DNA from: Planctomycetota bacterium
GTDB taxonomy: Bacteria; Planctomycetota; UBA8742; UBA2392
Assembly: GCA_020845475.1 (NCBI GenBank)
Contig: JADLFN010000001.1
Coordinates: 1-59,055, forward strand
DNA: 59,055 bases
Direction: 5' to 3'
The position numbers and the translations under genes were made by a program. Every line of letters starts with the position of its first letter. Within the stretch, counting starts at the first letter, position 1. Below, in pieces: positions 35,303-43,040 of the stretch. The notes below the pieces were generated by a model that made no database searches, was not told where the DNA came from, and saw nothing but the letters and a program-made list of their open reading frames with translations.

Positions 35303-37075
35303 CTACGGAAGCACGATCTCCGACTCCGCTTTCACTGCTCGCGGATGCGTGGCGCTCAGCGTCAGCTTGTCGCCCTTCTTGCCGCGCACGAGCATCTCAC
35401 AGTAAGCCACGCCTTCACCCGCGATGCGGCCTGCGCGCAGTACGTTGTTCCTGCCTTTCTGCAACGCCACGCGGGTGTAGTTCTCGTCGCCGAGCCCGCA
35501 GGAAAGCAGTGGCAGGGAGGCCGATACTTGCACGCTTTCATCTTCTCGGCGCTCCACGGCTTTGGCGCTATCGGTGGGCATCACTCCCTGGTTGCGCAGC
35601 GTAAAACGCACACGATATAGGCCGCCGCCAAGGTCTTCCGCGAGCGGTGCATCAAACGCGAGTTCCGCGAAGCACGAGGCGTGAAACAGCGTGAAAAGCG
35701 CGTTGCGGTAGCCCTCTTCCATGAACAAGTCGGCAGGGGGAATGCGTGTGGCAAACTGGTCCCAGCCGCCGATTTCGATCTCGCCCAGCGTGGGATGCTT
35801 GAAGGGCTTGAAGTCAATCCAACTGCGCTCGTGGCCAAAGGTGTCATGCCAGTCCAGCGTTTCTTCGGCGTCGGTTTTGCCATCGTCATTGAGATCGTGG
35901 TTCACGCCACCCCAGAGCTCGTTCGTGAACGTGAAGCGTCCAAGGCCCAAATATCCGAAATCAATCTGCGTGCCGTAAGCGGGATACAGACCCTCGAAGG
36001 TCTGCGTGTATTTGTAGTTGGGCAGGAACTTCTCGCCCTGCTTGCCGAGCCGATCGTAAACAGCGATATCTTCGCGCGGCGCCACGCCCGCATCGGGCGA
36101 GCTGCCCGGCGGCCTTAGAATCATGTGCGCGGCATTGTGGTAGAACTGCATGCCCGCAATGTTCTTGTGCGCCAGCAGGAAATCCACGCAGGCGCGAATC
36201 TCGGGCTCGCTGGTGGGATAATCGCCCGCGCCATATTGCCGATAGCGCGGCAGCCACTGCGCGGGGAAATTGCGGTTGAGATCAACGCCGCCGGGGCCGT
36301 CCTCGTTGATCTGGCCGTCGCCATCATCATCGATGCCCTCAGTAAACCACACGCGATACTCGCCGGGCTGACCGGGCCGCTTGGGCAGCATCACGCGCTT
36401 GTCCTGCGCCAGCACCCAGTCGCCGTTGGGATCGCGCTTGCGCATCATGGTGATGCGGCCGTCGCCATCGAGATCGTTGCTGTTGTCCTCGTCAAATTTG
36501 CCGTCGCGGTCGTCGTCGAAGGGCTTGTGGTTGTGGCGCAGCGAGTGCGGCGTGTTGGGCTCTTTGAACCACTTGTAGCGCGAGTCCACGTTCACCACGG
36601 GCCAGAAGTAAAACGTGCGCGTATCAACCAACTTTTGAATGTAGGGCTCGTGCGGGTAATTCTTCAGCAGGTGCCAGATCGTGAGAAAAATGATCTCCGT
36701 GCCTTGGATCTCGTTGCCATGGATGTTGCTGTCGATGTACATGGCCGGCTTCGTATCGGCCGCGCCCGTCTTCGAATTGCACACCGTCAGCACGCGCAGC
36801 GGCCGGCCCTGATAGCTCTGGCCCACGGTCTGCACACTGACAAGTTCAGGAAAGCGCGTGGCGAACATGTCGATCGTCTGCTCGCATTCTTCGAGGGAAT
36901 AGTAGTGCGTGAAATCGAGGTGCGTTTCATCGATGCGCTTGAACCAGCCCGCAAAGGGCTCTGCCTTGCGCTCGGGTGCCTGCTGGGCCTGAGGCGCGGC
37001 CAGGGAACCCACCAGCATCGCCAGCAAAGGGACGCAAATCGCCATGCCAAGCAAGGTGCGAGGGAGCATTCTCAT
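35303..37075 (-). CDS. Exported M14 zinc carboxypeptidase with calcium-type loops
   Basis: This protein has 590 residues. ATG 37075 is chosen because it overlaps the upstream stop (ATGA) and gives a signal peptide (LLAMLVGSLAAPQAQQ). The M14 domain shows zinc ligands His119 and Glu122 in SNIHGNEIQGTE, the later VDLNRNFP substrate stretch and a further His in FYHNAAHMILRPPG near residue 312. Three Asp-rich loops are inserted: DDDRDGKFDEDNSNDLDGDG, DDDGDGQINEDGPGG and DLNDDGKTDAEE. These resemble calcium-binding dockerin/EF-type loops. A C-terminal beta-rich region of about 130 residues follows. It should cleave C-terminal residues from peptides outside the cytoplasm, and it is coupled to a paralogue that lacks a zinc ligand. 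Confidence 0.88.
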   Translation of the reverse strand: MRMLPRTLLGMAICVPLLAMLVGSLAAPQAQQAPERKAEPFAGWFKRIDETHLDFTHYYSLEECEQTIDMFATRFPELVSVQTVGQSYQGRPLRVLTVCNSKTGAADTKPAMYIDSNIHGNEIQGTEIIFLTIWHLLKNYPHEPYIQKLVDTRTFYFWPVVNVDSRYKWFKEPNTPHSLRHNHKPFDDDRDGKFDEDNSNDLDGDGRITMMRKRDPNGDWVLAQDKRVMLPKRPGQPGEYRVWFTEGIDDDGDGQINEDGPGGVDLNRNFPAQWLPRYRQYGAGDYPTSEPEIRACVDFLLAHKNIAGMQFYHNAAHMILRPPGSSPDAGVAPREDIAVYDRLGKQGEKFLPNYKYTQTFEGLYPAYGTQIDFGYLGLGRFTFTNELWGGVNHDLNDDGKTDAEETLDWHDTFGHERSWIDFKPFKHPTLGEIEIGGWDQFATRIPPADLFMEEGYRNALFTLFHASCFAELAFDAPLAEDLGGGLYRVRFTLRNQGVMPTDSAKAVERREDESVQVSASLPLLSCGLGDENYTRVALQKGRNNVLRAGRIAGEGVAYCEMLVRGKKGDKLTLSATHPRAVKAESEIVLP

Positions 37076-38748
37076 TCTTTCCACTCCTCGCAGCCCTTGG
37101 GCGATTTCGATTCTTCGAGCGGCATGCAGCGCTCGCCTTCCACTTTGAATTTCATGAAGTCCCAGGGATCTTTCGCGCGCACCACCCACTCAAAAGTCAC
37201 CGTCGCTCCGCCGTTGATGTTCTCCGCGCTCTGTTTGCGCGCTCCGCTGACCAGCTCGATCTTCTTGTTCTCCTCAAGCGTGACCCACAGCGGTTGGCCG
37301 ATGCGGCTTTGCGCCGCCAGTTGCGGCTTGTAATCGAGCGCGCCCTCGTTGCTCAATGTCAGGCGAATCTTGAACGTGCCGTCGCCCAGGTCCTTGGCTT
37401 CAACCTTGGTGATGCGCAAGCGCGCCGTTGCTTCACAAAGTTCCCAGACAAAATCGAGCGCCTTGACGGCACCCTCCCGCGCCAGAGCAGGCTTCACGTC
37501 CTTGCGCGCGGTGATTTTCCAGCCGCCGATTTCGACCTCGCCCAGCGTTGGATGCTTGAACGCCTTCCATTCGAGGCAGTCTTCCGGCGCGTACTTCAGC
37601 CACTCCAGCAGCGCGGCTTCTTCCTTTGTTGGCGGGTTCTCTTCGCGCGGAGGTTTTTCGCCCTTCTCGGGCTCGGGCAGGCGCGCGAGATAATAGTTCA
37701 TCGCATAGGCGCCGCAGGCTTCGTAGAGCCAATCGGCCGCGTTGCCAGCGCCTTCGCCCTCAGCCTCTTCGCCCTGGCGCGGCTTGAAGCCGGTGTTCTC
37801 GGCAAACAGTTTCTGCAGCGCTTCGGCCACTTGCTTGTCACGCGAGCCATCACCCTGCGGCGCGCCGCGACGCGGGCCGCGCCCCGCCGGCGCTTCACCC
37901 GGCGGCGGGCCGCCGGCGACAGCAAGCCTCCCGCCCAGCGAGCGCAGATTGATGGCGCAGGCGATATTCGGGTGCGCCACGAAGAAATCCGCCAGCGCGC
38001 GGCTTTCCGCAGTGAGCATGGGAAAGCGGTTCGCCCCGGCCTGCTTGTCGCTCCAGCGGATGGCGAAATCGTTGGCAAGCGTGATAGAGCCGCGCGGGTC
38101 TTCGTTGATCTGGCCATCGCCGTCGTTGTCGATGCCCTCCCAGATCACGTCGTATTCGCCCAATTCTCCGGGCGCGCACTCAATCAATGCGCGCGCGTCG
38201 CGTGGGCTGACGCGATAGCGCCCGCCCTGCCGCTTGATGCGAAGCTGCGAAATCACGCCGTCGCCGTTGATGTCTTCGGGGCCGTCCTCGTCGGTGGCGA
38301 GGTCGCGGTCGTCGTCAAGCGGCGCAATCACGCCTGCAATGGCCGTGGGTTTTTCGCCCTGCATCATGTCGCGTGATGCTGCGCAGGGCGTGGGGATGAA
38401 GATGATCTCGACCACTTGAAGCCACGCGCCAAAGCGCACGGGCAAGTCGGGCTTGGCGCGAAAGAGCATGGCCTCGGCCATCTCGAGGCAGGCAAGAGCA
38501 GGCGAAAGTTCATCGCCGCGCAGGCTGCCCAGGATCACAATCGCGGGGCGGTTGAGCGGTTCTTTGAAGCGCGTCAGGCGAACCGCGTAAAGGCCGGGCA
38601 CCTTGCCGGGCAGTTCTTCTACTCTGCACCAGTCCGGCTCCGATTTCGCCAGCGCGTCAAAGCCCGCACGGATTTCGGCGCTGGCGGGATACTTGTCCTG
38701 CGCCCAAAGCGCCGTGCTGAAAACCAGCAAAAGAAGAATTAATCGCAT
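37072..38748 (-). CDS. Exported M14-like protein, probably catalytically inactive
   Basis: This protein has 558 residues from ATG 38748, with a signal peptide (MRLILLLLVFSTALWAQ). It parallels the downstream M14 peptidase: the same Asp-rich loop (GIDNDGDGQINEDPRG), another acidic loop (PLDDDRDLATDEDGPEDING) and the shared KHPTLGEVEIGGW segment near the C-terminus. At the zinc site it has GSLRGDELSP, with Arg77 where the active enzyme has His119, while Glu80 is kept. The VDLNRNFP stretch is changed to ITLANDFAIRW. A Gly/Pro/Arg-rich low-complexity insert lies near residues 282-310. It is likely a pseudopeptidase that binds peptides or assists its partner. It is coupled to the active gene by a 4-nt overlap. 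Confidence 0.8.
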   Translation of the reverse strand: MRLILLLLVFSTALWAQDKYPASAEIRAGFDALAKSEPDWCRVEELPGKVPGLYAVRLTRFKEPLNRPAIVILGSLRGDELSPALACLEMAEAMLFRAKPDLPVRFGAWLQVVEIIFIPTPCAASRDMMQGEKPTAIAGVIAPLDDDRDLATDEDGPEDINGDGVISQLRIKRQGGRYRVSPRDARALIECAPGELGEYDVIWEGIDNDGDGQINEDPRGSITLANDFAIRWSDKQAGANRFPMLTAESRALADFFVAHPNIACAINLRSLGGRLAVAGGPPPGEAPAGRGPRRGAPQGDGSRDKQVAEALQKLFAENTGFKPRQGEEAEGEGAGNAADWLYEACGAYAMNYYLARLPEPEKGEKPPREENPPTKEEAALLEWLKYAPEDCLEWKAFKHPTLGEVEIGGWKITARKDVKPALAREGAVKALDFVWELCEATARLRITKVEAKDLGDGTFKIRLTLSNEGALDYKPQLAAQSRIGQPLWVTLEENKKIELVSGARKQSAENINGGATVTFEWVVRAKDPWDFMKFKVEGERCMPLEESKSPKGCEEWKE

Positions 38749-38857
38749 GGCGCGATGATAGCCGAGTACGTTCCAGCCCGGCATGAAAATGCCGCTCGTG
38801 GCTCGCCGATCGCAGTCAGGTGAACCCATGGCACGCCTCCCATGGCATACTCACGCC

Positions 38858-39688
38858 ATGGCCGAAGAGCCCACACGCAAGATTGGCAAGCGCGCAACAG
38901 ACAAGGCCGTGGTCAACCAGGCCATGGCCGAGCTTGAGCGCCGTGAGGTGCCCGACACCGGGCCCATGCCGCCCGCGCCCGAGGATCTGATGCCCGAAGC
39001 CGCGCGGCGCGGCTTCTATTACAGCGTGGCTATGGCGCTGCTGGTGCCGCTGGGCTGCGGTTTGATGGCGGCGGTACTCATCTGGACGCGCTATTGGCCG
39101 CCGCTGCCGGGCCTGTTGGCCGGTTGGATTGGCTGGTGCGTACTGGCGGCATTGCTGCCGCTGGCGACACGCAAGAATGCCGCGCTTGCGGCTACGGGCG
39201 CGATTGTGGGCCTGCCGGTGCTGGCGCTGACCGTGGCGCTGAACTTTCGTGTCGTGCGCGTGGAGGGCGCAAGCATGGCGCCGACGTTTGCGCCCGGCGA
39301 CGTTTTGCTGATCGACCGCAAGGGCAGCCCCGCCGATTTCGCCAATCCCGGCCACGAGATTTACGTGCTCGATGTGCCCAGCGAAAAACATCACCCGCTG
39401 GTGAAACGGCTCGTGGCGACACCCGGGCAAACGCTGATTGTGCGCGACGGCCGCCTTTACGCTGACGGCGAGCGCGTGTTCCCGCGCGACGATTCGCTCG
39501 ATGCGCCCAGGCTGGACTATCGCGGCCACCTGCAAGAGGGCGCAAAACCCGAAGGCTATTTCTTCATCGGAGATAATCCCGGCGACAGCCGCGACAGTCG
39601 CAGTTTCGGCCCCGTGCAAGCCGAAATGATCGAGGGCCGTGTAGTGTGGAGGCTCAAGGGCTCAAGAGGATTTGGCCGCGTCGAATGA
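38858..39688 (+). CDS. lepB: Signal peptidase I
   Basis: This protein has 276 residues. ATG 38858 is chosen as the start; an in-frame ATG lies at 38828. Three hydrophobic segments (about residues 45-130) precede the catalytic domain. The catalytic Ser is in VEGASMAPTFAPGD (about residue 139), the general base Lys is in HPLVKRLVATPGQ, and the C-terminal box reads FIGDNPGDSRDSRSFGPV. It cleaves signal peptides at the outer face of the inner membrane; the window encodes many exported proteins that would need it. It is divergent from the M14-like pair and overlaps the nucleotidyltransferase gene by 4 nt (ATGA). Confidence 0.92.
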   Translation: MAEEPTRKIGKRATDKAVVNQAMAELERREVPDTGPMPPAPEDLMPEAARRGFYYSVAMALLVPLGCGLMAAVLIWTRYWPPLPGLLAGWIGWCVLAALLPLATRKNAALAATGAIVGLPVLALTVALNFRVVRVEGASMAPTFAPGDVLLIDRKGSPADFANPGHEIYVLDVPSEKHHPLVKRLVATPGQTLIVRDGRLYADGERVFPRDDSLDAPRLDYRGHLQEGAKPEGYFFIGDNPGDSRDSRSFGPVQAEMIEGRVVWRLKGSRGFGRVE

Positions 39689-40920
39689 ATGTCACCCTCC
39701 CTAACGTTCCCGCCGCCGCCCTCGCCCGCCGCGTGGTGAAAGCGCTTGTCGCGCGCGGCCACAGCGCCTATCTCGCCGGCGGCTGCGTGCGCGATTTGCT
39801 TTTGCACCGCACGCCCAAGGATTACGACGTGGCCACCAGCGCCAGGCCCGAACTGGTCGAAGCCGCCTTTGAAAAAACCGTCGCCGTGGGCAAGAGCTTT
39901 GGCGTGATCACCGTGCTGGGCGAAAGCTCAAACGTGCAAGTTGAAGTCGCCACGTTTAGACACGACGGCCCCTACAGCGATGGCCGCCACCCGGACAGCG
40001 TGCGCTTCACGAACGCCGAAGAAGACGCCCTGCGCCGCGATTTCACGATCAACGCGCTGTTTCTCGAACCCGAGAGCGGCGAGGTGATCGATTACGTGGG
40101 CGGCGTGCGCGACCTCGAAGCGCGCGTGATTCGCGCCGTGGGCGACCCCGCCGTGCGCTTCCACGAAGACAAATTGCGGCTTCTGCGCGCGATTCGCTTT
40201 GCCTGCGCGCTCAACTTCGACATCGACGACGAAACTCTCGACGCCGTCAAACGCATGGCGCCGCAGGTTTCTGTGTGCAGCAAAGAGCGCATCCGCGCCG
40301 AGATCGACAAGATGCTCACGAACGTCGGGCGCGGCTGGGCATTGCGCCTGCTGATCGAAACCGGCCTGCTCGCGGCCGTGCTGCCGCCCATAGCCGCGCT
40401 GACGGCTGAGTCGCACGCGCGCGCGGGCACATGCCTTGATCTGCTGAATAATCCGCCGGCGCTGGCACTCTCGTGGGCCGTGCTGTTGTTCGACCTGGGC
40501 GCGCCCGCCGCCGTGAACGCGCTGCACGCGCTGAAATGTGCCAACGATTTAATCGCGCGCGTGAACGCCCTGATCGCGGACGCGCCGCAGATAGCCGCGC
40601 TGGAAAGCCTGGGAGTCGCGCAGCAAAAGCGGCTGCTGCGCAAAACCGGCATCGAAGAAGATCTGGAGCTATTGCGAGTGCGAGCGATTGCCGGCGCCGA
40701 GCAAGCAAGCGCGGCCAAGAGAGCGCCGCAACTGTTGGCCCAACGCAAAGCCGAAGGCCTCTGGCCGAAAGTCCCGCTCAACGGAAACGACCTGGCAGCC
40801 ATGGGCATCAAACAAGGCCCGATTTTCAAAGAACTGCTGAGCGCGCTAGAAAACGAAGTACTAGAAGGCCGCTGCCAAACCAAAGAAGAAGCCGAACGCT
40901 TCATAAAAGGAAAGACCTGA
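39685..40920 (+). CDS. cca: CCA tRNA nucleotidyltransferase / poly(A) polymerase family protein
   Basis: This protein has 411 residues from ATG 39685. The class II nucleotidyltransferase head is clear: LAGGCVRDLLLHRTPKDYDV with the two catalytic Asp residues, then RRDFTINALF, and RFHEDKLRLLRAIRFACAL of the neck region. It adds CCA to tRNA 3' ends or poly(A) to RNA; the sequence alone does not separate the two. The body has SWAVLLFDLGAPAAV where many relatives carry an HD phosphohydrolase motif, so that activity is absent. The head is of normal length. It is translationally coupled to lepB, an unusual pair. Confidence 0.88.
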   Translation: MNVTLPNVPAAALARRVVKALVARGHSAYLAGGCVRDLLLHRTPKDYDVATSARPELVEAAFEKTVAVGKSFGVITVLGESSNVQVEVATFRHDGPYSDGRHPDSVRFTNAEEDALRRDFTINALFLEPESGEVIDYVGGVRDLEARVIRAVGDPAVRFHEDKLRLLRAIRFACALNFDIDDETLDAVKRMAPQVSVCSKERIRAEIDKMLTNVGRGWALRLLIETGLLAAVLPPIAALTAESHARAGTCLDLLNNPPALALSWAVLLFDLGAPAAVNALHALKCANDLIARVNALIADAPQIAALESLGVAQQKRLLRKTGIEEDLELLRVRAIAGAEQASAAKRAPQLLAQRKAEGLWPKVPLNGNDLAAMGIKQGPIFKELLSALENEVLEGRCQTKEEAERFIKGKT

Positions 40921-40943
40921 AAGCGCAACCGGCCACCCAAACA

Positions 40944-40966
40944 ACATGACCCCTTTTTAGTTTTGG
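40944..40966. repeat. GGGGTCAGG-type dispersed motif, copy 2
   Basis: ACATGACCCCTTTTTAGTTTT is the reverse complement form of the motif at 718-742 (AAAAAGGGGTCA). It lies 25 nt after the stop of the nucleotidyltransferase gene and before the convergent anti-sigma gene. Confidence 0.5.
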
Positions 40967-41006
40967 ACTCCACGCGGGGCTGTGCGGCTGCGCGAAACAG
41001 GGGAGG

Positions 41007-42167
41007 TTACTTGTCTTCGTCGGGTGTGGGTTTGGGTGCGCGCTTTTGGCGCTCTTGTTCGGCTTGGCGGAACTGTTGCTGGTCCGTTGAATCCACCAAG
41101 GCCGCGCGCTTGCTGTGGTCGCGCACTTCGCCGATCCAGGCGTCGAGTGCTGCATCGTTGTAGCCCGCGCGCAGCAGCGCCACGGCCTTGCCGGCCCTTG
41201 CGCAATCGGCATAGCGCCCGCGGCTGTATTCGGCGAGATAGGCGCTAAAGGCCCTCGAAGCCGCGTCATAGTCGCGGGCGTAATGGGCTTCGCGCGCGGT
41301 AAGGTAAAGCGAAAGTTCGCGGTCGCTGCCGACGCTGACGCGCGTGGCCTGTGTCTCGCGCGTTGAGGGGCCGACGCGCGTCACCATCATGGCGCGCTCA
41401 TCACTGAGGCGCCGGGGCAGATAGACCGCCGCCAGCGTTGCATTGATCGCGGCCATATCAAGCTCGCGGCCGTCGTTGCGCGCGCGCACCAGCTCGGCGT
41501 CGATGGCTTCGCAGCAGGTTGAAAGCGTGTCAAAGAAGCGCAGGTACTCGCGGCGCTGGGGCTCAGGCAGGCTTGCCACCAGAGCGCGCAGGCGCTTGCA
41601 GCGCGGGCCGAGGTCGGAGAGTTCAAGCTCGCCGCGCACGAGGTCGCGCTGTGAGTGGCCCTCAACGCCCGAGTAAAGCACGTTGCGCTTGAGCTCACGG
41701 TAGCGGTCAAAGTGATCCGCGAGCAAGGGCAGCACATCAGTTTCGCTCACGGCCGCAACCGGCGTGAAATCGGCGTAGCCCGAGGCGTTGGAGGGCGCGG
41801 CTACAGGTTCGCCAGTGCCGGGCATGATCACGGTCAGGACAATCGAAGCAGCCAGCGCGCCCGCGGCAATCTGGGCTACGCGCTGCCACAGGGGTGAACC
41901 CACGCGGCCGATGCGCGCGCGCGCCTGGCCCGCGAGGTCGGCAAAACGCAGGCGCTCGCGCAGGCCGGCGTCGAAGTCGGCCGGCGGTTCGACCAGCGCG
42001 ACGCTGGCCAGCATCCTGCGCGCGGCCTGGATTTCATCAACGCGCTGCTTGAGATCGGGATCGCGCTCCATGCGGCGCACGAAGGCGCGCTCGGCTTCGG
42101 CGTCAAGCAGGCCGTCAATGTAGGCGTGCGCTTCACGCGAAAGGGGAGTGTACTCGGACGGCTCCAT
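41007..42167 (-). CDS. Anti-sigma factor-like membrane protein
   Basis: This protein has 386 residues from ATG 42167 (an in-frame ATG at 42185 has its GAAGG too close). The N-terminal cytoplasmic part (REAHAYIDGLLDAEAERAF, RDPDLKQRVDEI) looks like an anti-sigma domain, although the HxxxCxxC zinc site is missing. One membrane segment lies near residues 105-123 (IAAGALAASIVLTVIMPG). A periplasmic helical region of about 260 residues follows and ends in a charged tail. It lies directly downstream of an ECF sigma gene on the same strand, so it should hold that sigma factor at the membrane until an envelope signal releases it. Its assignment rests on this context plus the domain layout. Confidence 0.72.
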   Translation of the reverse strand: MEPSEYTPLSREAHAYIDGLLDAEAERAFVRRMERDPDLKQRVDEIQAARRMLASVALVEPPADFDAGLRERLRFADLAGQARARIGRVGSPLWQRVAQIAAGALAASIVLTVIMPGTGEPVAAPSNASGYADFTPVAAVSETDVLPLLADHFDRYRELKRNVLYSGVEGHSQRDLVRGELELSDLGPRCKRLRALVASLPEPQRREYLRFFDTLSTCCEAIDAELVRARNDGRELDMAAINATLAAVYLPRRLSDERAMMVTRVGPSTRETQATRVSVGSDRELSLYLTAREAHYARDYDAASRAFSAYLAEYSRGRYADCARAGKAVALLRAGYNDAALDAWIGEVRDHSKRAALVDSTDQQQFRQAEQERQKRAPKPTPDEDK

Positions 42168-42280
42168 CGTGGTTTGCCCCCGCATCCTTCGGCGCGTAAG
42201 GGCGCGCCGGCTTGGATGACGTTGCTGTTACGAGCGCGGGCAGAGAAAGCGGAAGAAAATTCCCGAAGCAGAATCAGCGG

Positions 42281-42883
42281 CTACTTCAATTCAATCTTGA
42301 CCAGTCTGGATAGGCGGTTGGTGAAGAATTCGCGGGCGCGGGCCAGGCGTGCCGAGACGGTTTTCACACTGCAATTGAGCACCTTGGCCGCCTGGTCGTG
42401 CGTGAGTTTCTGCATATCCACGAGCACCAGCACTTCGCGGAACTTCTCGCTCATGGCCGCGAGGGTGCTGTCGATGTGGCGGCGCAACTCATTGCCGCTG
42501 CTCTGGGCCACGGGGCTGTCGCTTGCTGGTGCGTCGAAATCGAGCGCGGAACCTTCTTCGTCGTCGTCGGACTTGCCGCCCTTGAGCACGGTGAACGTGA
42601 CGGGCCGCTTTTTGCGCACGTAATCCGTCACAAGGTTGCGCGCCACGCGATAGAGCCAGGCTGAAGCCGTCTCGTCGCGGATGCGGTCGAGTTCCTGGTA
42701 CAGGCGCACGAAGGTTTCCTGGGCGATGTCTTCAGCCGCGCCTTCGTCGTTCACGAGACGGAAGACATAGCTGAAAATCGGCCTGCGGAATTGCTCGAGA
42801 TAGCGCTCGAAGCGTTCCATGCGGGGCGTCACCGCGGGCTTGACTGGTGCCGCCGGACTGACGGCCTTGAGTATGTTGCCCAT
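42281..42883 (-). CDS. ECF-type RNA polymerase sigma factor
   Basis: This protein has 200 residues from ATG 42883 (a G-rich stretch, GTGGGGGGC, precedes it); the open frame upstream is not coding. Region 2 reads FRRPIFSYVFRLVNDEGAAEDIAQETFVRLYQEL (given here as two parts: FRRPIFSYVFRLVNDEG and AAEDIAQETFVRLYQEL). Region 4 reads VLVDMQKLTHDQAAKVLNCS and TVSARLARAREF. An acidic linker (SDDDEEGSALDFD) lies between them. It should direct RNA polymerase to a small stress or surface regulon. It is in an operon with the anti-sigma-like gene, 113 nt downstream, and divergent from a histidine kinase gene. Confidence 0.9.
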   Translation of the reverse strand: MGNILKAVSPAAPVKPAVTPRMERFERYLEQFRRPIFSYVFRLVNDEGAAEDIAQETFVRLYQELDRIRDETASAWLYRVARNLVTDYVRKKRPVTFTVLKGGKSDDDEEGSALDFDAPASDSPVAQSSGNELRRHIDSTLAAMSEKFREVLVLVDMQKLTHDQAAKVLNCSVKTVSARLARAREFFTNRLSRLVKIELK

Positions 42884-43040
42884 GGTAAGCCCCCCACGAT
42901 ACTTCAGTAAAGAGCGGGCGTCCAAGACACCCGCGCTAATAGTAACGGATGGAAGGCCCGCGATTGCCGCCAAAATACCGGCAAATCGATGTTTTGGGCC
43001 TCTGTGCCTTACGTAATGGGTGATGCTAGACTGGAGCCCT

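Noticed and set aside
36125..38376. Two long plus-strand frames opposite the M14 genes
   Set aside because: They lie antisense to genes with clear motifs (HGNE, Asp-rich loops, signal peptides) and are Val/His/Arg-rich without start signals.
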